A stretch of DNA of 64,000 nucleotides from Stromatinia cepivora. Taxonomy: Eukaryota; Ascomycota; Leotiomycetes; Helotiales; Sclerotiniaceae. Made by a program: the position numbers and the translations under genes. Positions 33,057 through 44,496 of this stretch are shown here, in pieces (the first letter of the stretch is position 1; the number at the start of each line of letters is the position of its first letter). The stretch lies in the NCBI GenBank assembly GCA_014898415.1, contig RCTD01000026.1:620001-684000 (forward strand), in the 5' to 3' direction. The notes under the pieces are model-generated. The model was not told the origin of the DNA and did no database searches. It saw nothing but the letters and a program-made list of their open reading frames with translations.

Positions 33057-35264
33057 TCAGGTTGTAGGGCTTGTACTTGATGCTGGCTTTAGATCGGTCT
33101 CATTAAAAATACCAGAGAGCCAAATGTGTTTCGCCAACTCCGAAGCAGTGCTGCGTTCTTCAGGCAGGTACCTCAGAGACTTTCGTAGTAAATCCTCTAG
33201 GGATTTGGCTTCGGCAATGGATATTCTAAAGCCAGGAGGCTCGAGGAAACTATGAATATGGACAGGGCCGCAATGTAAATCGATATCGGTAGAAACTGTC
33301 ATCTCCTGAGTCGCATTATCTTCAAAATCGGATGTATGTGCAGAAGCTTTGGTTTCAGACTCCTCAGGTAATTCAGATAACGCTGTAGAAGTCCTCGTTT
33401 TGGGTAATTCGGATAACGCTGTAGAAGTCCTCGTTTTGGACATGCCGGTCGAGATACCCTCAGAAGATGGAGTTTTCTCCGAGCTTTTAGCATCTGAACT
33501 CTTGGCCTCGGAACTCTTAGCCTCAGAACTCTTAGCTTCGGAACTTTTAGCTTCAGAACTCTTAGCTTCGGAACCCTCTGGGTCTGAGGATGATCCCGAA
33601 GCAGAACCAGATTCTCGTTGGCCGGAATTATTTGCCAGTCTCAACACCTCCCTTGCTTCGCTAGTTCTCAAATTCTCGGCCATTGCTACAAGTTGATCTG
33701 TTCTATCAAGCATGATGTTGAGAGAATTCCTCTTGAGGTTTTCAATGTAATCCAAAGCTTCGGTATTACGTTTAGTTCGTTGATGAGGGACATCCCCATC
33801 GTGCGCACCGGTCTCCAAGATCTGTTCAAGTATATTTCCTACTGATCCTGCAATGATTTCGGTTTGTTTTTTATACCATTCTAGACCTTCTTGCCATGCA
33901 GCCCACCATTTATCAGGAAGAGTTCCTAAAAGTTTCACTGTAGCTATCAACATCTCATCCTTGGTAGGAACGCCATTATATTTGAACAACCGAGATCCCG
34001 TACGGATTTCAAATATTGTGCATCCCAAAGCCCAGATGTCTGAAGAGATACTTCGATGGACCCCAAATAAGAACTCAGGTGCGCAATAACTTTTAGGAGT
34101 ACCAAGGTCTAAGGATGACTTTTTTAGGAAAAAAGCGATACCGAAATCAATTATAATTATTTCATTGGATAACCAGATAGGATTTATCTCCTTCATGTTG
34201 ATTGCGACAACTACATAATCGGGGAAGGAAGATGCTGATGCTGGGAGACTAGAGCTGGAACGATCAATCTCTTGTTTTTGAGGGACACCTAATCTTTCGT
34301 GGATTTGGTCTACGGTCCACTCATCGATATTGGCAAGCTGCAACAGAATATTGGCAGGAGTGAGATCTATATTCCATGATCAATTAATCACAATGCGATA
34401 AAGGATTTATGTAGTGAATTGCATACCTCCATGAGCAATGCCGGTAGTATGAATGTAATCCAAGCCATTTATAACCTGTAAACAAACGTTTCGGGCTACA
34501 GATGCTTCCAAACGGCGACTTCCTTTATATTCACCAGGACAATCATTGAACTGTTTGATGCTCGGACCTCCAACCTCTGAGACCAGGCATAGATGAACTC
34601 CATTTGGGCCCCGATGGGTAAAATGATCTAGTAAGGACATGACGTGAGACTTTCCAATATGCCCTGGACTAATCAAACAACGGGGTTAGTAAATTGAAGT
34701 AAGAATTTTGAGGGGCGAAAAAAACCAAGGTGAAAGCCTCATCGGGAAGTGGGGATTGAGAATACAGATTTCATTTCCGGCTTAATAGCAGCTTTGCAAT
34801 GAATGATCAACGGTATAGGACACAGGCAGAAGCATAATGATCAAGAAGATGAAATGTGAGGTATAAAATTAGGGGTTAGGATCTAGCGATACTGAAATAA
34901 AAAAACCATTTTAGGTTACTCACCTATCTTTCATTGCGCGTAATATAGGAACTTCCGGTGAACCACTTGACAATCGTGATGCGAGAACTTTCACAGCAAC
35001 ATATCTTTCTCTCTTATTATCTCGTGCAAGCCATACAGTCGCAAAACCTCCATGTCCTAATTTGTGCATGATCTTGTAGCGATCATGCTTGAAGGTATCG
35101 TTGAGGTGTACGGGATGAAAACCCCCTTGACCATAATTCGTCTCGACACGCTGCGTTACACGAATATTGACACCGTCCTTAGATTCAAGACGCTTTGGAT
35201 TTGAATGACTACTGGCATCATCAGTAGATTCAACATGCTTTGAACTGGTGTTCGCATCATCCAT
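33057..35264 (-). CDS. SRPK-like Ser/Thr protein kinase with C-terminal tandem repeats
   Basis: Three exons on the minus strand, 35264-34924, 34668-34427 and 34366-33057, join in phase to about 630 residues. Kinase landmarks in order: glycine loop KLGHGGFATVWLA, VAVKVL with the ATP-binding Lys, the exon 2 segment VHLCLVSEVGGPSIK, the catalytic loop spliced as HGDLTPANIL (His-Gly-Asp in place of His-Arg-Asp, frequent in fungal SRPK relatives), IIDFGIAFF, then GTPKSYCAPEFLFG and SSDIWALGCTIFEI. Between the kinase lobe and its C-terminal helices lies a low-complexity insert with six copies of a five-residue unit (E/D-A-K-S-S) and two copies of a 12-residue unit KTRTSTALSELP. SRPKs phosphorylate SR-type splicing factors; that this divergent member does so is not shown. 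Confidence 0.85.
33368..33580. repeat. coding minisatellites in the SRPK-like gene
   Basis: A 15-bp unit encoding E-A-K-S-S is repeated six times within about 33481-33572, with third-position variation. A 36-bp unit encoding KTRTSTALSELP is repeated twice at about 33368-33440. Units keep the frame, so copy-number change would lengthen or shorten the protein without breaking it. Confidence 0.85.
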
Positions 35265-36179
35265 CGTAAATGCTCCCCTTTCGTTGGGATATCGAATCGA
35301 TCTAAGTAGGGTGGGACGAAGTAAGTGGGATGATTATTTCACTACGATTGTTCATTGTTGTTGATATAACAATATATCAGTCAACATTGAGTAATTGGGT
35401 TAATGAAATGCAATCACGGTCGCATTTGTTAAGTTCGCTTTGAATTCGAATATTTCTTTCACGCTGACAAATCATCCATCGGCTGATTGATTTTCCGCAG
35501 CTATTCTTAGGTAATGGTAGGAACGTATATCTTAACATCACTTCTTTCATTTACTAGATGATATACACCTTCATAGTTGGTTGGGGGATCCTTCTAACAA
35601 ATTTCAGAGTAATCTCCTCAGAATCCGAACAGGATAACACGATTCTCATGTACTGGCTGGAAAATGCCATTATCTATATGATAGTCTCAGCATATCACTT
35701 CATCCGAATCATGACGAAAACGATGTATGCAGCCTCTCTATGAAACCTGCCATTAAAATTACAGCTTCTATGTGCAAAGACTAGAAGACAAGTGTCCCGG
35801 GAATTACAGCATACTCGCTCATTTTTCACGCTTTGAAATCTACCCTAAGTAAAGTTTAGAAGATGGATGATGATTGACTATTCGTTATTTTCTCTTCGTC
35901 ATTACTTTTGCTTACTTTTGTTTTTACTTTCAATTGTTTTCTCTTGTGTTATCCTCGCTTCTTGACATGGCTCTCCATCTTATTCGCGGTGGGTTTCAGT
36001 TCAAGATATTGCACGACAGATAATTCTCCCTCGAATTCCAATTTTTCTTCCAACGAGCCTGAGAATTCACTTGCCCTTCATTACACGCAAGAACACATAT
36101 TCTTGAACATTAGGGCACACCTTACGCCAGAAATTCACAACCAGAAATATGGTCTGGGTAATCAAGGAATAGCACAAGA
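35265..36179. other. intergenic, nothing recognised
   Basis: Promoter side of the kinase gene. A few short plus-strand ORFs (35558-35743, 35908-36183) lack coding evidence. Confidence 0.5.
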
Positions 36180-37437
36180 ATGATGAGGAAGCGCGCGCCG
36201 TGTAAGCTGAACTACGGTGCTGTTGTCTGGATTATTAGGCGCTGGCGTGAATTTGCTCTAGGATTCCTCGAGCTAGATCAGTTTATCCCGGATACCAAGA
36301 AATATACGTTGCGCCGTGATGGAATATTCTGGTGTTATCGATACAGCTTCAAACCTCCATGAGAATGCACCGACTGCATCCAACTAATTTCGATCTCAAG
36401 AAGCTCAGGAGAAGATCATGACTCATACTTATATGCTTTCCGAAGATGAAGCTCAACAGAAATCTCAAGTTTTTGTAGAAGAAATCAGTGAGGATCTAGT
36501 TTACCTCCAGAAACGATGCAGTCAACGGAAATTCGATCATTAAAAAGTGGAAAAAGAAAATTCGTGTCAAACGCGAGGCGAGGCCTTCTTGCTGCATATT
36601 GATCTAAACTTATACTCACATCAGTGGTCCGATGCACAACTTGATAAAGCATTCGCTGTTAACTTCTTATTAGAAATGATTCCCACCCACAAACAAATAG
36701 ACCTGTTTTACACAAGGTCAACAAATGCGAGAGAACCGTAATGCTTGCCTGCTGTCTTACCTGAACGTAGAAGGCCTATTTAACATCGCCAAGACAAGAC
36801 AAGCTCTGCAAGGAAATCATCTCTGGCTTCTTCATACCGATCTCTTACACACTCGGAGACATATCGATATCAATCTAGCAATAACTAGGAATTTGGGAGA
36901 AACTTTTGAACCTTACCACCAATTTATCCGTGAGTCATCAGTCACGATTGTTCGGGATGCTGTCATATTACTGGTCTTGGAGCTGGATTGTGGACGAGGT
37001 CGCATAACTCAAGGAATTGCAGATTTTTTTTAAATGAAAGTCTTGATCCGCTGAAACCTCTATCGAAAACTTACCATGCAGCATTAGAATCACCCGAGGC
37101 ACCCTTGCTAAATCAATTTTCGCCGACATACACGCCACTTCTAATATCTCTTGCCTATGTATTTTTGAGATGCACACAAAATCACCACTCTCGCCGCTCA
37201 GCATGGCACACATATTCGATTAGTCTTGACAGGATGTGGATTCTTATCCCAACTTTATCAGTCAGATTAGATTTTTGCTTACCGGTATTATTACATGATC
37301 TCTATGCTGAAGATCATCCCCAGCAAAAATCTCGTTTTCAGCATGCAACGCCATTTGCTATCCTTAAACACTTGCCAAGTGCCATGAAACTAAGTACTTG
37401 TAAGAGATCGCCAGACTGGATGAAATTGTATATATAA
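36180..37437 (+). pseudogene. decayed protein-coding gene of unknown function
   Basis: Several plus-strand segments look like one broken protein: YTLRRDGIFWCYRYSFKPP (about 36303-36360); a frame from ATG 36418 (MTHTYMLSEDEAQQKSQVFVEE) through one TAA at 36541 into AFLLHIDLNLYSHQWSDAQLD; another frame with EPYHQFIRESSVTIVRDAVILL and LELDCGRGRITQGIADFF; and a last frame with YTPLLISLAYVFLRC, LDRMWILIP, LDFCLPVLLHDLY and ATPFAILKHLPSAMKLS. The last two frames meet at a run of eight T (about 37024-37031), where a single-base length change separates them. I do not recognise the family. Confidence 0.4.
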
Positions 37438-37748
37438 ATGGCGCGTGTTAAAAATTTTATCACATTCAATTTATTATGTTCACGAGATCGATAGTCAAAA
37501 GGTGTTCGTATTTGTGTGGATATGTTTTCATTCTAGGTCAACCCATCAAGGGGATCTGAGAAGAGACCAGCTCAATCATGAGTCGTTTTTTGTTTTGTTT
37601 TTTTTCCCACTTGGGAAATTGTTTTAAGGAAATTTGCATGTGGAAGCGCCAGGCTGTCCACATCGAATTCCTTATCGCAGAGTCGGTTTATGGAAAAACT
37701 CTTCAGTACCTGGGTTTCCAACGTTCATAGGGTCTCTTTTCTCTTGTT

Positions 37749-38711
37749 CTAATTGTCGTTTTCTGTGGGTCCTTCTTCCGACAAGAATCCTGTCGGATGC
37801 GGCCCTGTGAGAATCTCATTGAACATCTGATTGGCGGAGGCAAGTCTCCTGACCTGATCCGCCTGCGGAATTCGAGAGAAACGTTTTTCCAAGGTCTGCT
37901 TCAAGTTTTCGGGAACGCGATGTTGGGTGCTCGACCATTGGAAGTTGGAACGGCTTTCACAGCGAACCTCGATTCCTGGACCATCTTCCTTTTGCACTCT
38001 GAGTGCTTGGCAGATTGTGTCAGCGACCCGGTCTACCTCTTGGTAGCTTTCTTCTGTGAGGGGAAGGACTGGAGAGATGACTTGCATGCAACAGACGTCG
38101 TACCGCTGAAGGTTCATTGGTTTCCATTTTGTTTCTACGCCGTAATCATCGATCTGCCAAAGGGGAATCCATGGTTCCGTTTCCGCGTCGTAGCCCCCAT
38201 CTAATCCCATTGGACTTTGTAACCCAGACCAGTAGTGATAGATTGGTGGAAACCCTCGACAGAGCACATGCTGTGGGTGGCCCTTCCAAGCAACTGTTTC
38301 ATCAGATCCGTAATCCATCGTGCAGTTTGTGATTCCGTTCTTCTTGAAGGCTTCGAAGAGTGCACTCCCCACAAGTGGTCGATGAAAACCGTGAAGTCCA
38401 TGGACTTGTCCAGGAAGATAGGGTTCGGGATCTTTGATGTGATTCTTGAGGAATGAAGCCCAGAATTGGAATTGAACAACAAAAGTTGGCTGGTCGGGAA
38501 AAGGCACCCACGGATTGGGCATGCCATCCTCCCATCCAGATCTTTTGAGTGTTTCACTGCAGTGGGTCATCTCTGCTTCAAAATCAAGCATATCCAAGGT
38601 AGCAAAAGGGAAACAGTACACCTCAGGCATGGTGGATGGAGTGTGCGTTTGTTCTGTGTGCTGATAGAAAATGTTGGCTGAGGAGCAAAGATTTTTGAAA
38701 ATACTTGCCAT
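37749..38711 (-). CDS. hypothetical protein (320 aa)
   Basis: Open minus-strand frame. I place the start at ATG 38711 (MASIFKNLCSSANIFYQH) because the 60 in-frame residues upstream look like untranslated leader. The protein is aromatic- and Pro-rich: FPDQPTFVVQFQFWASFLKN, EPYLPGQVHGLHGFHRPLVG, YHYWSGLQSPMGLDGGYDAE, PWIPLWQIDDYGVETKWKP and YDVCCMQVISPVLPLTEE. Four Cys/Trp-rich stretches suggest a folded globular domain, but no catalytic motif stands out and I do not recognise the family. Intact over 320 codons, unlike the decayed neighbour to its left. Confidence 0.65.
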   Translation of the reverse strand: MASIFKNLCSSANIFYQHTEQTHTPSTMPEVYCFPFATLDMLDFEAEMTHCSETLKRSGWEDGMPNPWVPFPDQPTFVVQFQFWASFLKNHIKDPEPYLPGQVHGLHGFHRPLVGSALFEAFKKNGITNCTMDYGSDETVAWKGHPQHVLCRGFPPIYHYWSGLQSPMGLDGGYDAETEPWIPLWQIDDYGVETKWKPMNLQRYDVCCMQVISPVLPLTEESYQEVDRVADTICQALRVQKEDGPGIEVRCESRSNFQWSSTQHRVPENLKQTLEKRFSRIPQADQVRRLASANQMFNEILTGPHPTGFLSEEGPTENDN

Positions 38712-39870
38712 TGTAAAAGTGGATGTTGATAGTTGATAGTTGGATATTTGAGTGTGTTGATGTGATAATGGTAAGTGAGCGAATGAGGAGAAAACATAAT
38801 GGGGAAAGACATGAGTTATTTTATAGTCATATTGTAGGCGCTGTTCATGTGAATACCAATTCTGTTCTTGCCAGATCAAATATATATACACTGTTCTCTC
38901 TGGAGAGGATATGGTGATGTTTAGCTCTTGTTCCCAGAATTCTTTAAAGTCGAGAACATACGCTTCAAAGGCTTCCCATAGTTTTGCTGTGCTCTTTTCG
39001 ATTGTTAGATATTCATGAAAGAAGAACTATAGTCAATGCTCTGTTATCTTCCATTTCATGAACAAGTTGTGAAGAACTTTCATTTCACATGGGAACCTGG
39101 GTCGGATGCTAAGCCTCGGTGGAAGTGCTAGACTATGTTACAGTAGATGGTAGATATGCATAATTACAGCAAAAATTAATAACAGAGGATAAAATAGGGT
39201 AGAGGATATCAAAGGAATGATTAGAAAATAGTCCCGGTCAAGTAACATGCCATAGTTCTCGATCTTTCCCAACTTACCGAGCGAAACCGTTAAGGTAAAT
39301 ATGATTCAACTAGCTTAGAGTATTGAGAAGCCCACAAGGTTTACTCAAGCAGCAAGGCTACTTTGCAGACGGCATGAGTAGGAGCGAGGCTGGCTTTGTT
39401 CTGGTACTTGAGACTTCTAAACAAGCTTGAAGACTGATAGTGCAGTTCCAGTCCGAATTCCCAAACCACCTAAAATGAAATTTAATCATATCGTTATGAG
39501 TGATAACCACCACTGCCACAAGGTAATGTGTCACAAAGAAGCCTTTGTTGAAAGTGATGTGTTGCAACCATCATAGAACAGCTCATTTCACATTAATAGG
39601 ATAATTCAATTCCTTAATACCAAATCACACTCCGGTGATAAAATCAAGAAAATGGTATATGTGACTATGGAGTGAAGAGGAAGAAAGATTGACTTCGGAG
39701 TTGAGCGGATCTAACTTTGGATAGAGACACGTGACCTCAGGATATACTTCGGCACGACAACACAACACGACACAGGGATCTCTTATCGAACGGAATCATT
39801 TTCGACCTTATCTATGAATGATGATCATGACATCTCATCATCATCCATCTTCATCATTAATTAGAAGAAG

Positions 39871-39901
<31 letters not shown>

Positions 39902-40329
39902 TATACTGCATATAATTCGTACATTCCACCTACCAGCAAATAAGACCCCAGTCTGCTGATCTTGATATCGTACGCTATTCGGTTCGTTCCATCTCATGGA
40001 CTGAAGAAAAGGATATCCACCATCATATCGTCCAGGATCATCACATATACATTGTACAGAGCGTTTCAAAGGATCGAATAGAAAGTCTAGATCATTTTTG
40101 TGGCTACCAACTTCTATCCACCTGAATTACTCCTGATTCAATATCATCCGACGAATCTCATGTTTATCCGGGACCTTCCTGCCCTCAGGTGCCACAGAAA
40201 ATTACATGCTGGAAATATTCGGAAAGTCTAGAGAATATAAGACTTGAGGTTTGTTTGAAGTGTATCTTAAATCAATCAAGTTCATACATTTGTTTTTCTA
40301 TATACTATTTGATAACAAAAGTCGACAAA
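38712..40329. other. intergenic (1.6 kb) with a GAA microsatellite
   Basis: No gene supported. An AGA/GAA trinucleotide run of about 38 bp lies at 39863-39900. The rest has no recognisable repeat. Confidence 0.6.
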
Positions 40330-41324
40330 ATGGTGGATAGTTTCACTGGAATCACTTCATTACCCAATGAGGTCAGTATTACTTTTCATCTGGCTTTGTG
40401 GATTTGCTGACAATATCAAAGCTCCTCATCAATGCCCTTTCACTCTTCTCTACTCGTCAACTCCTTCCTCTCGCATGTACCTGCCATCGTTTCCATGATC
40501 TCATAATTCGAATCGTACATCATCGCCTTATCGCAGCTGCATCTTTAAAGGATCACAAATTGGTCCTCGAATGCTTTCATCCATCCACGAAACTCATTAC
40601 TCCATACCTCTTCTGCGATTATCTTGGCACAGATGGACTGAGTGATAACGTTGTCGGGGAGGGAGAGCTATACAAAGATGTCAATGATACTGGTAGACTA
40701 GGCAAGATGTCCGGTCTATATTCGCACTTCAGACCAGTTCAACCTGAAGACAGAATGGTATGGACACGAAATCTAGCAGGCGGAGCTAGACCAGGCCTTT
40801 TACCAAAATCTGAAGAAGAGCTTGTCTCCCACAACGTCGATCTCGAATCGCATGAGCTTTTCTCGCAACTTTGTACCATCACCAATATTGTCAAAGTTGG
40901 TCCAAAACGAGGGTTGTTTTTAAGCTGCGTTAACATTGGTGAGGGAGTTATAAGAGTATTTAGAGACTGGCTGTCTGATCGAGTTGACGCGGACGAGAGG
41001 CATATTGATACTCCAGAGGAATGTGAAAAGCGGCTCTTGTGGGCAGACACCGGAAAGCATATTGGATTAAGATTAAAAGTCCTTAAGCGGGAAGAGTCAG
41101 CCGCACCAATTTTGCTTCGCCGTGATGAGGAAGCTCCTGTCTTTTATAAGCTTCAATATGAAGGTGTGTCGAATCTGAAAGGGTTGAAGATGAGATTACT
41201 AATGGTTTCCTTCTCAGAATTGGTTATAAGAACAACACAGCTTCTTCTCAATGTCGAAGAATCAATGACGAGGGAGGTTGAAAACTCAGGTAAAGCAATC
41301 GTAATAGGATCTTGGGATTATTAA
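40330..41324 (+). CDS. F-box domain protein (314 aa)
   Basis: Two exons, 40330-40371 and 40422-41324, with a 50-bp intron that splits the F-box: exon 1 ends GITSLPNE, exon 2 starts LLINALSLFSTRQLLPLACT and continues CHRFHDLIIRIVHHRL. LP-x-E-(L/I) followed by the Leu/Cys/Arg/Phe pattern is a typical fungal F-box at residues about 10-50. The remainder (for example ECFHPSTKLITPYLFCDYLG, NIVKVGPKRGLFLSCVNIGE) contains no repeats I recognise, so the substrate-binding part is undefined. Family knowledge predicts an SCF ubiquitin ligase adaptor through Skp1. The frame also opens at 40398 without the intron, but only the spliced form rebuilds the F-box. Confidence 0.82.
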
Positions 41325-41997
41325 TCCTCTCTTCACCTTGGACCACTCTCAAGTGTACCGATAACTACGATCCACTTGGAGAGCGAACCATATGTACCTC
41401 CATTAACTTTGTTGATTTATATACTTACCATCCTGTTTTACTTGTTTTAGGGATGACATGTACTTTCGATGGCGTTTATCAAACCTCTGTTTGTCCTAGC
41501 AAGGATATATCGATGGATGCGAGTTATTCGAATATGTGGATTCGAGGGGTTTCCTAAAAAAAAAAAAGAATTTGACAGTTATGATTGGTTCAGATGAGTT
41601 TAGTAGACTTGTCTTGTATAAACTTCAAATTGCATGCATACAACGATTCCATCGTTTTTCGTTATATACATGTTTCAGAGCCTGCGAATAAAATACTCCT
41701 GCGTGGTTTGTTTTGTATACCGTTAAAATTTCATATGTGTTATTTGGCTTCTGATGCTACACAAATTTTCTTCGAAGTGTCACATGATCATGTAATTCCA
41801 TTCCAAAGCTCCCTCTGACGCCGGGGAACGGGGGACGCAGTCGCAAAAGGAAAGTGTGAAAGAGGAAAATAAGAGGGGGGAAAGGGATAGTTCTAATATA
41901 ATTGAACTCCACGAACTCGCCCGCTCGTCCTAATTAGAGTTACTAGGGCTAGGTATGAAAGCTTCGTGGCTGTGTTCTCCGCCCCACTAAAGGTTCC
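41325..41997. other. intergenic, nothing recognised
   Basis: 3' region of the F-box gene: no coding signal, a short A run at about 41557-41568, and a purine-rich stretch near 41860-41890. Confidence 0.6.
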
Positions 41998-42352
41998 TAT
42001 AGTAGAACCTGGCTATACCGGAGTGGGATATACCGGAATATTAATCATACCGGAAAATTTTTCTGATTTGATTGATTTTTGTATAAGAATATTGGATTTT
42101 CGATATATATCAAAATACTGGATACTTTTAAATTGAATTTGATAAATTTTTGATATAAATAAATTTCGGATTCTTTTGATATAAAATCATTATATGATTA
42201 TATTAAGCAATCGAAAATTCGGGGATAAAATTTGTAATATAAAATTTGTATAACTTTAAATAAAATCTTACGTATATTTATCTATACCGAAATCCTCTTT
42301 ATACTAGATTTAATTAATCAAATATTTTGATTTGGTATAATTAGATTCTATT
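41998..42352. mobile_element. degenerate inverted-repeat element (MITE-like), RIP-affected
   Basis: The left end AGTAGAACCTGGCTATACC (from about 42001) and the reverse complement of the right end AATAGAATCTAATTATACC (to about 42350) align without gaps over about 33 bases, with mismatches almost all G-to-A or C-to-T. The interior is very AT-rich and non-coding. TATACCGGA recurs near the left end. Its exact borders and target duplication are unclear. It abuts the next element. Confidence 0.45.
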
Positions 42353-42353
42353 G

Positions 42354-42917
42354 TGTTACAGGGCATTGCGCAATATTGACATTCCGAAATCAACTTAGCT
42401 CATTGGCCAATGTCCTAGCCTATTCACTAATGAACTTAATTTTGAAATGAACTAAGGCATTTCGAAATACACCCGTATATAGTAAAATTGAGACTATTCA
42501 CAAATGAGCTAGCTCATTTATAAATATTTTTCATATCCCTCTATACTAATTCAACAAATAAATTAAGGTTTACAGAGAATTAAAGTCTATAAGAATTCAA
42601 GATTTATAAGAAAAAGCTTCAATATTATTCGTTTATTCTATATAGTAATTCTAATGATTTCTATACTAATTAAACAAGAGAAAAAAGCGATGATGAGGTT
42701 GAAAATATAAATAATAAGATTATAGTTTTTTCCCTCTTTATATTAATGTATATACTAGTCTATTAACAAATGAAGTAGGATATTGAATATATTATTTTTG
42801 TATAAACTTAGTTCATTTGCGAATGCCCTCACTTTTTCCAATTTCGGTATCAACTAGCTCATTTCGCAATCTAGTATATTTCGGAATGAGCTAAGTTGAT
42901 TGCAATGCCCCGTAACA
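42354..42917. mobile_element. MITE-like element A (564 bp)
   Basis: Terminal inverted repeats of 16 bp: TGTTACAGGGCATTGC at 42354-42369, and GCAATGCCCCGTAACA at 42902-42917, one mismatch. ATTG directly flanks both ends (42350-42353 and 42918-42921), a 4-bp target duplication. Subterminal copies of a (T)TAGCTCATT / AATGAGCTA motif recur in both orientations (near 42397, 42519, 42855, 42885). No transposase ORF; non-autonomous. I cannot place the superfamily. Confidence 0.75.
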
Positions 42918-43731
42918 ATTGTATTTCCTTGAGTAATATATCATCATGTGGAATCATCAAGCGACAATTTGTGCATTTGGGGTTACGTCGGTGATCAACA
43001 TTGCCGGGGCTCGCTTCTCATCTAATTTATATTGGATCTTGCACCACCCCCACCCCCACCCCCCACCCCATCCCCAGAGACCACGAGCGATATTAAAAAG
43101 TGGCACGTTCTGACCTCGTCGTGATTTACTTCCTTCGTATTTTATTGTCCGATACCACTTGACGCTACCTTTTCAATATTCACCTCTTTCTCCATTCTCG
43201 TTAATATCCACAGTGTGGAAATACCTTGGAGGAAATTTACGCTATATAGGTCTGCTGTCTTTCTGATTCACATCTATGGCACAAAATTGCCGAACGGATT
43301 GCATCCACTGGCTTCGTATAACTTTTATACATTTTTTAATGGTAATTGAGATTGAAATGACGAGTGACAGGAGTTGAAAAGATTTAAGCTTCAAATACAA
43401 AGTATATTGGATGATATCTCCATCGGTTTTAATTTCTTTAATAATTTTCATTTTCATCTTTTCATTGGCCCCAATTATGTTAGAATACTCTGGATCAAAA
43501 AAAAAATCCATAATTTCAACTTCTCATCTGAATGGCAACGAATGCAATGATTCAATCCATTACGCAACCATCTCTGATTTTGTATCCGCAGCATATCGGA
43601 CCTGAAAACCTCCCCCTTTCTCTGTATGATATCATTGGCTATCATGTAGGTCCACGGGTCCCCGTACACCATCTCTGATGACTTCGGACTTGAAGACATT
43701 TGCAAGAAAAAGGCATATGATCAATTAGATC
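42918..43731. other. spacer between two MITE-like elements
   Basis: No gene seen. A C/A-rich run (CACCCC repeats) lies at about 43044-43074. Short minus-strand ORFs at 43242-43705 lack coding character. Confidence 0.55.
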
Positions 43732-44079
43732 AGAGGTATTTAGCAAAGAAATAAACTAGCTATCTCTAGCGTAGAAATAGAATTGGTTATTCAGAATATT
43801 TCCTTTAACTTTTTCGAAGTTGGATAATCAACATTTCGCCTAGCTTTAGTGTTGCTTTTTCATAATATTTCATAAAATTATAGGGGATAATTGGTTCCAC
43901 TTTCGTAAGAAATGCGATTGATAACGAAGCAATTGCATTTCTTATGATTTCTACGCTAGCTATTTCTCAAAAGGGTATAGTTGAATCCAAATCCAACTTA
44001 GCTATTCGGTTAGATATCGATCTATACCTAAATAAAAGCCACTAGAGATAGCTAGCTTATTTCTTTGCTAAAAACCTCT
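43732..44079. mobile_element. MITE-like element B (348 bp) with about 40-bp terminal inverted repeats
   Basis: The left arm from 43732 begins AGAGGTATTTAGCAAAGAAA. The reverse complement of the right arm (ending at 44079) begins AGAGGTTTTTAGCAAAGAAA, and the match extends about 40 bp with around four mismatches, ending TAGCTATCTCTAG. A second, inner inverted pair (TAGCGTAGAAAT near 43767 and ATTTCTACGCTA near 43949) nests within. No ORF. No clear target duplication. It lies about 420 bp upstream of the carboxylesterase start. Confidence 0.75.
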
Positions 44080-44496
44080 ATTATCTTTACATGACAAGTC
44101 TGTGGTGTTGACAATGAGTTGTATCTTCTTCATTTTGTTGTGTATGGAGAAGTCTTGTTTCTCCTCCTGAATCTCGATAGCAGGGATGTTAGTGTACTGA
44201 TCTTCCTTCGGGAGTCTTATCAACTTAGAATAAGAAGACATAAGTGGTATTGAGAGCAGTTGTACTAGGTTGTCTTTTCTATAGCACTAGTGTTTCTTTC
44301 ACGGGATTACTGCGGCTTTGAAATGCTGTGGATCATGTCAAAACTTTTCAACAAGCTTGTTCCATGCAGTAAATCAGATGGTCTCGGCACAATGTATATA
44401 AACGTCAAGTCCTTCCCTGATTGACTTCCCCTCTTCCGTCCAATCTAATTTCATCACATCTAAGTAAAGAAAAGAATGTGTGTATCGTGTTGGAAG
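44080..44496. other. promoter region of the carboxylesterase gene
   Basis: Non-coding. A TATA-like TATATAAA occurs at about 44394-44401, roughly 100 bp upstream of the chosen start codon. Element B ends just upstream, so it may lie within the regulatory region. Confidence 0.5.

Noticed and set aside
33481..33580. Regularly spaced short repeats that could be mistaken for a CRISPR array
   Set aside because: The units are directly adjacent without spacers, in frame within a kinase exon, in a eukaryotic genome.
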